Source of the DNA: Desulfopila sp. IMCC35006
GTDB lineage: Bacteria > Desulfobacterota > Desulfobulbia > Desulfobulbales > Desulfocapsaceae
DNA: 64,000 bases
Assembly (NCBI RefSeq): GCF_005116645.1
Contig: NZ_SWCM01000004.1
Span: forward strand, 310,001 to 374,000
Direction of reading: 5' to 3'
Under the pieces are notes generated by a model. That model was not told where the DNA came from. It saw only the letters and a list, made by a program, of their open reading frames with translations, and did no database searches. This document shows positions 47,316-56,759 of this stretch, one piece after another. Made by a program: the position numbers and the translations under genes. How positions within the stretch are numbered: the stretch's first letter is position 1; every line of letters begins with the position of its first letter.

Positions 47316-48359
47316 ATGAACAAAACCGTATGCCTGGCAGGGAGCGTATTGCTTGCGGTCGGCGTATTCTGGACCAATGTGCTGCACGCGGAAAAGACCA
47401 TCACCGTCATGACCCATGACAGTTTCAACATCGGCAGAGAGGTGATGGCGAACTTTGAAAAGGAAAATCACGTCAAGGTCCATTTCTTAAAATCGGGCGA
47501 CGCTGGAGCCGCGCTGATACAGGCTATCCTCTCTAAAGAAAACCCCCTGGCCGATGTCTTTTACGGGGTCGACAACACCTTTTTTTCCCGGGCAGTCGCG
47601 GCCGACATCTTCCTCCCCTATGCCTCGCCACTGCTCGCTGATATCCCCGCTCCGCTGAAACTCGACAAACTCAATCGACTGCTGCCCGTCGACTACGGGG
47701 ATGTCTGCCTGAACTACGACAAGGAGTGGTTCAAAAAAAAGAAGCTGATGCCCCCGACCGATCTGACCGATCTGATCAAACCGGCATACAAAGGGCTGAC
47801 CGTGGTGGAAAATCCAGCCAACTCCTCCCCCGGCATGGCTTTTCTCCTCGCCACCATTGGCAGATTTGGCGAACAGGGGTATCTCGACTTCTGGCAGAAA
47901 CTGCGCGACAATAAGGTCATCATCGCCAACGGCTGGGAGGATGCCTATTACGGTCATTTCACCTCTGCCTCCAAAGGCGACCGGCCGATCGTCGTCAGCT
48001 ACGCCTCCAGTCCGGCGGCGGTTGTCCATTTTTCCGACAAACCATTGACCGAAGCGCCTACCGCCGCTGTCGTTGCCGGCAACACCGCCTTTCGCCAGAT
48101 TGAATTCGTCGGCATCTTAAAGGGCACCAGAGAAGTTGAACTTGCCCGAAAACTTGTCGATTTCATGCTGAGCAGACAATTCCAGGAAGATATCCCATTG
48201 CAGATGTTTGTCTTTCCTGCGAACGCAACCGCTTTGCTTCCATCGGTCTTCAGCAAACATGCGCTGGTCGCCGACAACCCGATAGTGGTCAGCCCGGCGG
48301 ATATAGAGGCCAATCGGGACAGATGGATCGAAGCCTGGACGAATGTCGTCCTGCGCTGA
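47316..48359 (+). CDS. thiB: Thiamine ABC transporter substrate-binding protein
   Basis: The protein is 347 aa from ATG 47316, with GGAGG 5 bases upstream. A signal peptide ends near LHAEK (about 25-28). The mature N-terminus (TITVMTHDSFNIG) and the internal segments DVFYGVDNTF and NPANSSPGMAFL are typical of ThiB periplasmic proteins. It captures thiamine or its phosphates. It is the first gene of a TPP-riboswitch-controlled operon with the permease and ATPase. Confidence 0.9.
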   Translation: MNKTVCLAGSVLLAVGVFWTNVLHAEKTITVMTHDSFNIGREVMANFEKENHVKVHFLKSGDAGAALIQAILSKENPLADVFYGVDNTFFSRAVAADIFLPYASPLLADIPAPLKLDKLNRLLPVDYGDVCLNYDKEWFKKKKLMPPTDLTDLIKPAYKGLTVVENPANSSPGMAFLLATIGRFGEQGYLDFWQKLRDNKVIIANGWEDAYYGHFTSASKGDRPIVVSYASSPAAVVHFSDKPLTEAPTAAVVAGNTAFRQIEFVGILKGTREVELARKLVDFMLSRQFQEDIPLQMFVFPANATALLPSVFSKHALVADNPIVVSPADIEANRDRWIEAWTNVVLR

Positions 48360-48398
48360 AAGATCAGCTTTGCATGATTTTCACATGGAGAACAGTAC

Positions 48399-50090
48399 GT
48401 GCAACGGTCTAACCCACTTTTTCGCTGGCTACTGTTCTCTCTGCCCCTGATCTTTCTGATCCTTTTCTATTTCTATCCGCTGCTGAAAATAGTACTGCTC
48501 AGTTTTTTGCCGGAAGGTTCATGGAATCCGGCCAGACTGGGCAGCCTGATACATTCCCCCATCTATGGCCGAATCCTGTGGTTCACCTGCTGGCAGGCCG
48601 CTGCCTCCACCCTTATAACTCTGACACTGGCCCTGCCCGGGGCCTATATTTTTGCCCGCTATCGCTTCTTTGGCAAAAACCTGCTCCAGGCCCTGCTGAC
48701 CGTGCCTTTTGTGCTGCCGACCGTTGTCACCGCCGCAGCCTTCAGGGCATTGCTCGGAACCAACGGCCTATTGAACAATTGGCTGATGGCAGGTTTCGAC
48801 CTGTCCCGGCCGCCGATAAACATTGATCAAACCGTGGCCTTTTTCCTCCTCGCCCATGTGTTTTATAATTACACCCTGGTGGTTCGGATCGTCGGCGGCT
48901 TCTGGGCCGGACTCAACCCCGACCTGGGGGCGGCCGCCGCGATGCTGGGGGCCTCGCCCCGGCAGATCTTTTACCGAATCACCCTGCCCCTGCTGCTGCC
49001 GGCCATTGGATCGGCCGCACTTCTCGTCTTCATTTTTTGTTTTACCAGCTTTGGCGTGGTGCTTATTCTCGGCGGCCCGGGATATGCGACCCTTGAAGTG
49101 GAAATCTACCGCCAGTCGGTACAGTTCTTTAATCTGCCCATGGCCGCTGCGCTTTCTCTGATCCAGATCGCCGTCAATTTCCTCCTTATGTGGCTCCACG
49201 CCAGGTTAAGCAGAAAATCGCAGGTCGCCTTCTACGCCGAGTCGGCGACAGGGACCGCAATACCGCTTGAGACAACTGGCCAGAGGGTTTTTGTCGGCAC
49301 AAACATCCTCTTCATGGTGCTTTTGCTGCTCACCCCGCTGCTCGCCCTGCTGGCCCGTTCAGTAACCGGGGAAGATGGCCTGACACTGACTTACTATTTG
49401 GCACTTTTTTCCACCCAGGCCAGATCGGTGTTTTCCGTTGAACCGATTGCAGCGGTCGCCAACAGCGTCGGTTTCGCGCTTGCAGCGATGTCTCTCGCCG
49501 TCATCCTTGGCCTGCTGGCCGCAACCTTTCTTGCATCAGATAGGGACAAAACATCTACCGGCTCGACTATCTGGGACGCCATTATTATGCTGCCGCTCGC
49601 CACCTCGGCGGTAACACTCGGCTTTGGCTATATCATAACCCTGAACAGGCCACCCCTGAACCTGCGCGATTCCCTGGCGATCGTTCCTCTTGCCCATGCC
49701 CTGGTGGCCTTTCCCTTTGTGGTCCGCTGCATCCTGCCGAGTCTGCGCCGGATCCCTCCGAGTCTGCGCGAAGCCGCCGCCCTGCTCGGCGCCTCGCCTT
49801 ACCAGGTCTGGCGTCGGGTGGATATCCCCATTATCAGCAGGGCGATCCTGGTTGGCGCCGTTTTTGCTTTCTCCATCAGTATGGGCGAATTTGGCGCCTC
49901 GGCTTTTGTTACCCGGCCGCATACCCCGACCATGCCGGTGGCTATCTTTCGTTTCCTCGGCCAGCCGGGTGATTTAAACTATGGACAGGCCATGGCCATG
50001 AGCAGTATCCTCATGCTGGTCACCTGCTCCGGCTTCTGGCTGCTCGGCAGGCTGGAGGGCAGAAACACATCGCCCGGCTTATTGAAGTGA
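48399..50090 (+). CDS. thiP: Thiamine ABC transporter permease
   Basis: This 563-aa protein starts at GTG 48399, with GGAG upstream. About 12 membrane segments form two fused permease halves, each with an EAA loop (AAAAMLGASPRQIFYRITLP and EAAALLGASPYQVWRRVDIP). The family is ThiP-like binding-protein-dependent permeases. It passes thiamine across the inner membrane. Its stop overlaps the start of the ATPase gene by 4 bases. Confidence 0.9.
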   Translation: MQRSNPLFRWLLFSLPLIFLILFYFYPLLKIVLLSFLPEGSWNPARLGSLIHSPIYGRILWFTCWQAAASTLITLTLALPGAYIFARYRFFGKNLLQALLTVPFVLPTVVTAAAFRALLGTNGLLNNWLMAGFDLSRPPINIDQTVAFFLLAHVFYNYTLVVRIVGGFWAGLNPDLGAAAAMLGASPRQIFYRITLPLLLPAIGSAALLVFIFCFTSFGVVLILGGPGYATLEVEIYRQSVQFFNLPMAAALSLIQIAVNFLLMWLHARLSRKSQVAFYAESATGTAIPLETTGQRVFVGTNILFMVLLLLTPLLALLARSVTGEDGLTLTYYLALFSTQARSVFSVEPIAAVANSVGFALAAMSLAVILGLLAATFLASDRDKTSTGSTIWDAIIMLPLATSAVTLGFGYIITLNRPPLNLRDSLAIVPLAHALVAFPFVVRCILPSLRRIPPSLREAAALLGASPYQVWRRVDIPIISRAILVGAVFAFSISMGEFGASAFVTRPHTPTMPVAIFRFLGQPGDLNYGQAMAMSSILMLVTCSGFWLLGRLEGRNTSPGLLK

Positions 50091-51172
50091 AAACACAAGA
50101 GCAATCCATGCAGGACAGTCAAAAAATACTCGAAGTAGTCCACCTGTCGAACCTTTATGACGGCAAGCCGCTGCTGCAGGACATCAATTTCTCACTTATG
50201 AAAGGAGAAATCCTCTGCCTGCTTGGCCCATCAGGCTCCGGCAAGACGACCTTGCTCCGTCTGTTGGCGGGACTTGAAAAGGTAGATGCCGGCACAATCT
50301 TGTTCTGCGGCCGGGATATCCGGCACGTTCCGCCACATCAACGTAATTTCGGCATGATGTTTCAGGAGTATGCCCTTTTTCCGCATAAATCAGTGCAGCA
50401 AAATATCGCTTTTGGTCTGGAGATGCAGCACTGCCCGGTTGCGGAATTGACCAGTCGAGTGGAGGCAGTGCTCACTATGGTCGGTCTCACTGGTCTGGCA
50501 CACCGCAATATCGATGAATTGTCGGGCGGAGAACGGCAGCGGGTGGCACTGGCCCGAAGCCTTGCCCCAGAGCCGCAGCTGCTGCTTTTGGATGAACCCC
50601 TCGGCTCGCTCGACCGGGCCCTCAGGGACCGGTTGACCGGTGAAATCCGCACCATCCTGAAAACCCTGAACGTCACCGCAGTTTTTGTCACCCATGACCA
50701 GGCCGAAGCCTTCAGCATTGCCGACAAGGTGGCCATCCTGCACCATGGCATCCTCCAGCAGTTCGAGACCCCGGAGAATCTTTACCGACACCCGGCCAAC
50801 AGCACCGTCGCCAGGTTTCTTGGTTTTCACAACCTCATCGCCGGCACGATTACAAGCGACAATATGTTCCAATCCCCTCTGGGCGCCTTGCCGGTAAAAA
50901 ACACGGCAACCGATACAATCACCCGGTCTACCCTGCTGATCCGTCCCGAAGGGGCTCGCCTCGCGCAAAGTTTACCGGCACCACAAAATGCGCTGCAACT
51001 CTCAGGTACAATTACCGACCGGCAGTTTCAGGGCAGCACGTACCGATTGAACCTCGACGTGAATGGTCTCGCTCTGTCTTTCGATCTTCCGATCGACCCG
51101 CCGCCACCGGAAATCGGCCGGCCGATACAGCTCGTGTTGAACCCTTCGGCCCTTGTTCTGCTGGGCAGTTAA
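50087..51172 (+). CDS. thiQ: Thiamine ABC transporter ATP-binding protein
   Basis: This 361-aa ATPase has Walker A GPSGSGKTT, signature LSGGERQR, Walker B LLLLDEPLG and the switch His in VTHDQ. It is longer than enteric ThiQ (about 230 aa) because it has a C-terminal regulatory extension from about 240, TOBE-like as in iron or sulfate transporters. GTG 50087 overlaps thiP; ATG 50108 is an alternative. Role follows from the operon. Confidence 0.88.
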   Translation: MKTQEQSMQDSQKILEVVHLSNLYDGKPLLQDINFSLMKGEILCLLGPSGSGKTTLLRLLAGLEKVDAGTILFCGRDIRHVPPHQRNFGMMFQEYALFPHKSVQQNIAFGLEMQHCPVAELTSRVEAVLTMVGLTGLAHRNIDELSGGERQRVALARSLAPEPQLLLLDEPLGSLDRALRDRLTGEIRTILKTLNVTAVFVTHDQAEAFSIADKVAILHHGILQQFETPENLYRHPANSTVARFLGFHNLIAGTITSDNMFQSPLGALPVKNTATDTITRSTLLIRPEGARLAQSLPAPQNALQLSGTITDRQFQGSTYRLNLDVNGLALSFDLPIDPPPPEIGRPIQLVLNPSALVLLGS

Positions 51173-51184
51173 GCCAAACAGGCT

Positions 51185-51931
51185 CTATTGAAACACTTTT
51201 TTCAGGAGGTCGGTGACCCGGGCCGCCGGATCGGTTCGAATTTTCGCCTCTTCTTCGGCCAGCCGGACAAACAGTCCAGCAACTGATTTTTCGGTGACAT
51301 AGGTATCCAGATCGACCATATAATTACTGGCGAAAGGAATGGTTTGAATTTGATTCTCTACGGTTTTATAGGATCGCGTGACGCCAGCGGCAGCCATGGA
51401 TTTTTGCACTATCGGCTTAAGCAGTACCTGCAGCTTGCCCGATGTTTTTCCCTGAAAATATTGCGTGGCGGCATTATTTCCGCCCTTGAGGATCCCTTCA
51501 GCATCGGCAATTGTCATCTGTTTTATGGCATCAACGAACAGGGCCTCCGCCTTCGGCGCGGCTTTTTCCGCCGCACGATTCATGCTCAGTTCAAACGCAT
51601 CGACCTGCGAACCAAACCCGGTGGTTCGCAAAATTTTTTCAAATTTCTGCATCGCCCCAGGCAGTGGGATTTTCAGCTTCGGGTTGGTATAGTAGCCATC
51701 TGTTTTGGAAAGTGCCTGCACAGTATTGCTGGTACCAATCTCCAGGGCCTGCTTCAAGCCATCGACCACTTGCCCCTGGGAGAGATTTGTGCCGCCACCC
51801 CTGGCGGAACCACCACCCGCAGTTTCCTGCACTTTTTTAAAAAGACTCCCGTAATCAACGGCTGCAGACGGTGATGGGTTCATAACCAGCAAAAAAAGAT
51901 AACAACCTACCATAAAGAATATTTTACGCAT
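51185..51931 (-). CDS. DUF4197 exported protein
   Basis: This 248-aa protein has a signal peptide (about 1-23, ending AAV). The mature protein is helical and fits DUF4197: [40 protein letters not shown] and VTDLLKKVF at the end. Function is unknown; a periplasmic location is likely. It converges on thiQ with 12 bases between stops. Confidence 0.85.
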   Translation of the reverse strand: MRKIFFMVGCYLFLLVMNPSPSAAVDYGSLFKKVQETAGGGSARGGGTNLSQGQVVDGLKQALEIGTSNTVQALSKTDGYYTNPKLKIPLPGAMQKFEKILRTTGFGSQVDAFELSMNRAAEKAAPKAEALFVDAIKQMTIADAEGILKGGNNAATQYFQGKTSGKLQVLLKPIVQKSMAAAGVTRSYKTVENQIQTIPFASNYMVDLDTYVTEKSVAGLFVRLAEEEAKIRTDPAARVTDLLKKVFQ

Positions 51932-52167
51932 CGCTTGGTCCTTTTGCCTTGAGTTTATCTGCCGGATATTGGCTTTTCCCTTGATAATCGATCTTCAGGC
52001 CAGATTGTATGCATCAACCGACAAAAGACAATTTCAGAAGAGCTTTTTTGCGTCAGGCATTCTTTGTCGATACTTCTCGCTCTCTTTTCTTACAATCCGT
52101 TATTGAGAAACCCCACCCGGCCCGGTATAGTCAAATTTCTTCTTTCTTTTTGCCAATGGAACAGTCT

Positions 52168-52812
52168 ATGGAATTTGCTCTTGTAACTATTTTCTGTACC
52201 TCCTTTGTTCTCGCGCTTTCCGGTGCGCTCATGCCCGGGCCACTGCTGACGGTCACCGTCAGTGAAAGTTCGAGACGGGGAATGATAACCGGACCACTGA
52301 TGATTTTCGGCCATGGTCTTCTTGAACTGGCTCTTGTCGTCGCCCTTATTTCCGGGCTGGCCCCGATTCTTGCCCGGGACGATGTCTTTATTCTCATTTC
52401 CCTTACCGGTGGCGCGGTCCTGCTCTGGATGGGGTTTTCCATGCTGCGCAGCCTGCCGGGACTGAGCCTCGATTGTCAGGCGACAAACCAGAAGTCAAGC
52501 AATCTTGTGATGATGGGCATAGTTATGAGTGCGATCAACCCTTACTGGCTGATCTGGTGGGCGTCAATTGGTCTGGGGTACATCATGCATTCCCTTAAAT
52601 TCGGCCTGCTGGGCGTTACCGCTTTTTTTCTCGGCCACATTCTGGCCGATCTGGCGTGGTATGCATTCATCTCTTTTGGCGTCGCCAAAGGGAGGCATCT
52701 GTTCAGTGACCAATTTTACCGGAAGTTGATCGGCGGCTGCGCCGTTTTTCTCATCTGTTTTTCCGGTTGGTTTTTCTATAGCGGCGTGCAAAAGACACTG
52801 GCCGTCATCTGA
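52168..52812 (+). CDS. LysE/RhtB family exporter
   Basis: The protein is 214 aa from ATG 52168 (MEFALVT); ATG 52156 and a long upstream frame from 52009 are less likely because the membrane domain begins at MEF. It has six hydrophobic segments and a family-like early ALMPGPL motif. Members export amino acids such as lysine, threonine or homoserine; the substrate is not predictable here. A 56-aa ORF follows 10 bases later. Confidence 0.85.
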   Translation: MEFALVTIFCTSFVLALSGALMPGPLLTVTVSESSRRGMITGPLMIFGHGLLELALVVALISGLAPILARDDVFILISLTGGAVLLWMGFSMLRSLPGLSLDCQATNQKSSNLVMMGIVMSAINPYWLIWWASIGLGYIMHSLKFGLLGVTAFFLGHILADLAWYAFISFGVAKGRHLFSDQFYRKLIGGCAVFLICFSGWFFYSGVQKTLAVI

Positions 52813-52822
52813 AAGTTACGTC

Positions 52823-52993
52823 ATGAGCCGCGATCAAGATAAAGCTGCCCCGCAGTATACCTGTAACGACTACCGGGAAGAGATGATCCTTCTTGCCTTG
52901 CGCCAAAAATTGCAGCGCTCCGACCTTACCGATGACCAGCGCGCAAAACTGGCCCGGGAGATAGCAGATCTTGAGAAATCTCTCGGTTTCTGA
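52823..52993 (+). CDS. Small 56-aa charged protein
   Basis: ATG 52823 (MSRDQDKAAPQ) to TGA 52993 encodes a soluble, helix-forming protein with 29% charged residues and no membrane segment. It fits tightly between the LysE-type gene (10 bases) and thiamine pyrophosphokinase (39 bases) on the same strand. The ribosome site is weak. The pattern EEMILLALRQKLQR followed by DDQRAKLAREIADLEK suggests a helical hairpin. Coding status is supported by amino-acid composition and tight spacing; the function is unknown. Confidence 0.55.
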   Translation: MSRDQDKAAPQYTCNDYREEMILLALRQKLQRSDLTDDQRAKLAREIADLEKSLGF

Positions 52994-53032
52994 AAGCAAA
53001 CATTTCGCGGTATCTGAGGAATAAGGAATAAT

Positions 53033-53674
53033 ATGTTCGCTGTTATTTTTGCCAACGGCATTCTTGACCCATCAGCAGAGCTTGATAGTCTCATTGACCA
53101 GGCAGAGCTCATAATCGCTGCCGACGGGGGGGCCAACCACTGCAACAGACTCGGCATCACCCCGGATATTCTGCTCGGCGATCTTGATTCCATAGATCCA
53201 CCACTTCTGGCTGCGTATCAAGATAAGGCAATTGCCATCCATCGCCATCCCCGACACAAAGACGCGACGGATCTGGAACTGGCCCTCGATCTGGCGGTAG
53301 AACAAGGCGCCCGGGCAATCCGGTTAATCGGGGCACTGGGCGGCAGATGGGATATGAGTCTTGCCAACATCATGCTCGCCGCCAGCGACAAGTATAAAAA
53401 CCAGGAAATCCTGCTATCGGGCCAAGACTGCTCCATGCAGATACTGCATCCCGGCAGGGACTGCACCCTCAGCGGCAGACCTGGCCAGAAGGTTTCCCTG
53501 GTTCCCCTTAAAGGCGATGTGCACGGCGTTACCTTAACCGGCTTTGCCTACCCCCTTACCGGACAGACCATCCTGTTCGGCTCCAGCCTTGGGGTAAGCA
53601 ATATCATGCACACCGACCAGGCAACGGTGCAGCACCGCGAGGGTATTCTGCTCTGCGTTCTTTTCAGCGAATAA
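53033..53674 (+). CDS. thiN: Thiamine pyrophosphokinase
   Basis: This 213-aa protein has the TPK catalytic signatures: ADGGANHC near residue 32, GDLDSI near 49, and the loop with KDATDLELAL (Asp ligands). The C-terminal beta domain has QKVSLVPL and LGVSNI. It converts thiamine plus ATP to TPP. It completes the salvage route with thiBPQ 1.9 kb upstream. It is apparently transcribed with the LysE-type gene, not from the riboswitch. Confidence 0.92.
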   Translation: MFAVIFANGILDPSAELDSLIDQAELIIAADGGANHCNRLGITPDILLGDLDSIDPPLLAAYQDKAIAIHRHPRHKDATDLELALDLAVEQGARAIRLIGALGGRWDMSLANIMLAASDKYKNQEILLSGQDCSMQILHPGRDCTLSGRPGQKVSLVPLKGDVHGVTLTGFAYPLTGQTILFGSSLGVSNIMHTDQATVQHREGILLCVLFSE

Positions 53675-53683
53675 AGCAATCCC

Positions 53684-53711
53684 GGCAACTGGTCATTGTT
53701 GCCTTATTTTC
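53684..53711 (+). terminator. Weak terminator after thiN
   Basis: A 6-bp stem (GGCAAC with GTTGCC) with an 8-base loop is followed by TTATTTTC. It lies 9 bases after the stop codon. Confidence 0.4.
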
Positions 53712-53888
53712 AGGGAGGGATTGCAAGAATACAAAAGTTCCAGCGATCTGCCAGCCATCCGTTTACCAGTACAAACAGCCCAGGCGCACAAGGTAGACCC
53801 GCTGGAACCATGAACCACCTGCAGTGCCGCAGCAAATGCACCACCGCAGTATGAGAAAACCGGAGTGTTGATCAATCTGCTCGTTACC

Positions 53889-54578
53889 CTACCATCGCCG
53901 ATATCCGCCTCGATATCCGCCCCGATATCCCCACCCGTAACCACGATACGGCCGGTGCCAGTAACCACGATTCCACATCCAGCGGTCCCCGAGCCACAGC
54001 CATGTACCACCTACCCAGAAATAATCGGGCCCCGGTGCCACGTATATCGGTTCCGGCAGCGGTGCCGGCGGGGTTGCCCCTACCTCGCCCCCTACGTAGG
54101 CTGGATCGGCCTGGGTCTGGGTGTTGATCATGAAATCGATGACGGTTTCACTGACCCCGGAGTTTTTCAGACGGATGATATCTGACGTGCTGAGGTGATA
54201 GACCGTGCGGGAGTTGCGAATCTGGCTGATAATAAGATCATCGCTGATCCCGGCCCGCGACAGGGCCTGAACGTCCATCTCCGACAACGGCTGTCCCTGT
54301 TCAACCCGCACCAGTGTCTGGGGGGCCTGGGCCCGCAATCGTGCCTCCTGTTCCTGGTCCATGCCATGACCGATAAGGCCGCCAACTACTGCCCCCACGG
54401 CCGTTCCGACAGCTGCACCGGCACCGGGATTACGTGTCATGCTGCCGATTATTGCTCCCGTCGCCCCGCCGGCCAGAGCTCCCGAGGCCGTATAGTCTGG
54501 CCTTCCCTGCGGTGAATAACAACCGGTTAGCGAGAGACCTGCTACGGTTACAGCCATCAGAACAATTGATTTTTTCAT
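53889..54578 (-). CDS. Glycine-zipper lipoprotein with Trp/Tyr/Arg-rich tail
   Basis: The protein is 229 aa from ATG 54578 (GGAGG upstream). The lipobox is LTGC at about residues 17-20. Next is a glycine-zipper segment (ALAGGATGAIIG, then AVGTAVGAVVGGLIG) at about 32-75. A DUF-like region with ALSRAGISDDLIISQI follows. The tail (about 180-229) is rich in W, Y, G and R, with YRGGYRGGYRRW at the end. Such tails are seen in YXWXXGXW-type surface proteins. It is probably anchored to the outer membrane. The short minus-strand frame 3' of it is non-coding. Confidence 0.75.
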   Translation of the reverse strand: MKKSIVLMAVTVAGLSLTGCYSPQGRPDYTASGALAGGATGAIIGSMTRNPGAGAAVGTAVGAVVGGLIGHGMDQEQEARLRAQAPQTLVRVEQGQPLSEMDVQALSRAGISDDLIISQIRNSRTVYHLSTSDIIRLKNSGVSETVIDFMINTQTQADPAYVGGEVGATPPAPLPEPIYVAPGPDYFWVGGTWLWLGDRWMWNRGYWHRPYRGYGWGYRGGYRGGYRRW

Positions 54579-55070
54579 GTTTTTTTCCTCCACTGGGTTG
54601 TATAACGCACTTTAACGCCGACATATTGTTGCCATGCTGGCCCGCTTACGATCAACACTCTTTATGATAGTGCGCCTTTCCCTGATTCTCTGCTGTCATT
54701 ATGAAGCAGCCCCCAATAAAAGTACCAGACAATAATTGAGAGAAATCGAACAGTAAGAAAGAGTGACACGACAAAAAGGCTGTTGCATTGATCGGCACCA
54801 ATAGAGAACAATAGTCAAATTCCCAACGCGATAGTATAATCATTCCTGTGTGTGTTTCAATTTATTGTATATACTTGATATTAAAATATTTTATATAAGA
54901 CTCACCACTTTCCAGCTCACCTGAAATGATGCTGTGAAATAGAGTATGATCTGGCTGTTGTGCACGCAGGAGTCAACCTGCATAGATAGCAGGAGAATGT
55001 GCAGCAAATATGGACGAATTACGGAAACAGAAACTGGCTGGTAAGGTTCTCCCTCCCTTCCTTTATTATA

Positions 55071-55250
55071 TAATCTGATTACCCCTCAAGTTCAGCTACT
55101 GAACCAGGGTGTGGGCTGTTCGTTTCCCGGGACGCCGTAAACCCATCCCTGGGGGCTTCGCTGCAGCCATCCTTGGCTGCAGAGACCAGTAAAACGAACA
55201 GCCCACACCCTTCCATTTCGACAAACTGAGCTTGAAAGGTAATCAGATTA
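55071..55250. mobile_element. MITE-like element, copy B
   Basis: A 180-bp element has perfect 13-bp terminal inverted repeats (TAATCTGATTACC and its complement at 55238-55250). Inner arms and core match copy A at 47113-47285 when read on the other strand. The rest of 54579-55351 holds no recognised gene. A 22-codon frame from ATG 55010 is closed by a stop inside the left terminal repeat. Small RNA or promoter content here cannot be excluded. Confidence 0.85.
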
Positions 55251-55351
55251 CATAATGCAAAATTAACTTTTCGTCATATTATTACAAGCGACACAAAGAG
55301 GTTGTTCCTTTCAGAAAAGAGGGGTATCCATTCGAGAGGCCCTGAAAAACC

Positions 55352-55453
55352 ATGTCTCTTGTTACACAAATCACTGACGCTCCCCTCCCAGCTCCCCGAG
55401 AAAACGACAGCATGCGTTTTTTTTTGATCGGCAAGGACAATAACCATGCATGA
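55352..55453 (+). CDS. Putative 33-aa leader ORF overlapping mntH
   Basis: ATG 55352 to TGA 55453 encodes a short peptide with DAPLPAPREN in the middle and ends 8 bases into mntH. A GCG followed by nine T stands in its last third (about 55413-55424). Proline-rich leader peptides control Mg2+ transporter genes (mgtA, mgtL type) in enterics; a similar scheme for a metal importer is conceivable here. The ribosome site is weak, so this may also be chance. Confidence 0.3.
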   Translation: MSLVTQITDAPLPAPRENDSMRFFLIGKDNNHA

Positions 55454-56747
55454 CAAGCAAACAAAAAATAAGTCTCAAAGTGCAGATAATAAGACAGTGC
55501 AGAGTGCCTTGAAGATCCTTGGCACTCCTTCCGGTAAAAACCGGCTGACCCGTCTGCTGCCATTTCTTGGCCCCGCCTTTATCGCCAGTGTGGCCTATGT
55601 CGATCCGGGTAACTTTGCCACCAATATCCAGGGTGGCGCCCAATTCGGCTATATGCTGGTCTGGGTTATCGTGGTCAGCAACCTGATGGCCATGCTTATC
55701 CAGACTCTGTCCGCCAAACTCGGCCTGGTCACGGGTAAAAACCTGGCCGAACACTGCCGGGAACAGTTTCCCAGGCCGGTTGTTCTGGTCATGTGGGTGT
55801 TGATGGAACTGGTGGCAATTGCAACCGACCTTGCAGAATTTTTAGGAGCAGCACTCGGCTTCAACCTCCTCCTTGGCGTACCTCTGCTGGTGGGTGCCCT
55901 TCTCACCGGTATCGCCACCCTGCTTATTCTTGGACTTGAACGTTATGGCTTCAGGCCGCTGGAAGCAGTTATCTCGGCGATGGTGGGGATGATCGCCCTG
56001 TGCTATCTGGTGGAAACAGTTCTTGACAAACCAGACTGGGCACAGGTCTTTCATGCGACCTTTGTTCCGCAATTTGCCGGGCCGGAAAGCGTAGTGCTGG
56101 CGGCCGGGATTCTCGGGGCAACAGTCATGCCCCACGCCATATTTCTGCATTCTGCGCTGATGCAGGGGCGAATCGTGGTCACCGAAAAAAGTCAACTGCA
56201 GGGGCTCTATCGTTATGAGATCATGGACATTGTTATTGCCATGGGCTTGGCCAGTTTTGTCAATGCAGCGATGCTCATCATGGCCGCCGCGACGTTCTAT
56301 AAGACGGGCCTTACCCATATTGCCACCATCGAAGAGGCGTATCGAACGCTGGAACCACTCTTGGGCTCGGCGGCGAAATGGTTTTTCGGTATGTCGCTGC
56401 TTGTTGCCGGGTTGTCGTCATCCACGGTGGGAACCAGTGCCGGGCAGATAATCATGCAGGGTTTTTTGAAGACGCATATCCCTGTTCTGGTGCGGCGACT
56501 GGTTACTATGCTGCCGGCGATCCTGGTCATCTGGATCGGTCTGGACCCCACCCGCACCCTGGTTATGAGCCAGGTTGTCCTCAGCTTCGGGCTGCCTTTC
56601 GCCGTTGTGCCCCTGGTCATGTTCACCCGGAACCGGATTATTATGGGGGAAATGGTCAATAAGCCGGTAACCACAGCTCTGGCCTGGCTGATCGCATTTA
56701 TCATTATCAGTCTTAATGTGTACCTTCTCTATCAACTGCTCGGTTAA
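55446..56747 (+). CDS. mntH: NRAMP-family Mn2+/Fe2+ transporter
   Basis: This 433-aa protein has 11 or so membrane helices. Helix 1 carries the metal-binding DPGN (YVDPGNFAT). Helix 6 carries MPHA (GATVMPHAIFLH), with Met and His as expected for manganese transporters. It imports divalent metal with protons. A UspA gene follows 12 bases downstream, and a MITE-like element lies about 200 bases upstream. Confidence 0.93.
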   Translation: MHDKQTKNKSQSADNKTVQSALKILGTPSGKNRLTRLLPFLGPAFIASVAYVDPGNFATNIQGGAQFGYMLVWVIVVSNLMAMLIQTLSAKLGLVTGKNLAEHCREQFPRPVVLVMWVLMELVAIATDLAEFLGAALGFNLLLGVPLLVGALLTGIATLLILGLERYGFRPLEAVISAMVGMIALCYLVETVLDKPDWAQVFHATFVPQFAGPESVVLAAGILGATVMPHAIFLHSALMQGRIVVTEKSQLQGLYRYEIMDIVIAMGLASFVNAAMLIMAAATFYKTGLTHIATIEEAYRTLEPLLGSAAKWFFGMSLLVAGLSSSTVGTSAGQIIMQGFLKTHIPVLVRRLVTMLPAILVIWIGLDPTRTLVMSQVVLSFGLPFAVVPLVMFTRNRIIMGEMVNKPVTTALAWLIAFIIISLNVYLLYQLLG

Positions 56748-56759
56748 CGGAGTTTTATC

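Noticed and set aside
53693-54010. Short minus-strand Gly/Asp-rich frame 3' of the glycine-zipper lipoprotein
   Set aside because: It overlaps the repetitive YRGG-coding tail in another frame; its repeats mirror that tail.
55263-55445. yybP-ykoY manganese riboswitch before mntH
   Set aside because: No matching conserved aptamer blocks were found on the plus strand; a leader ORF is the better reading.
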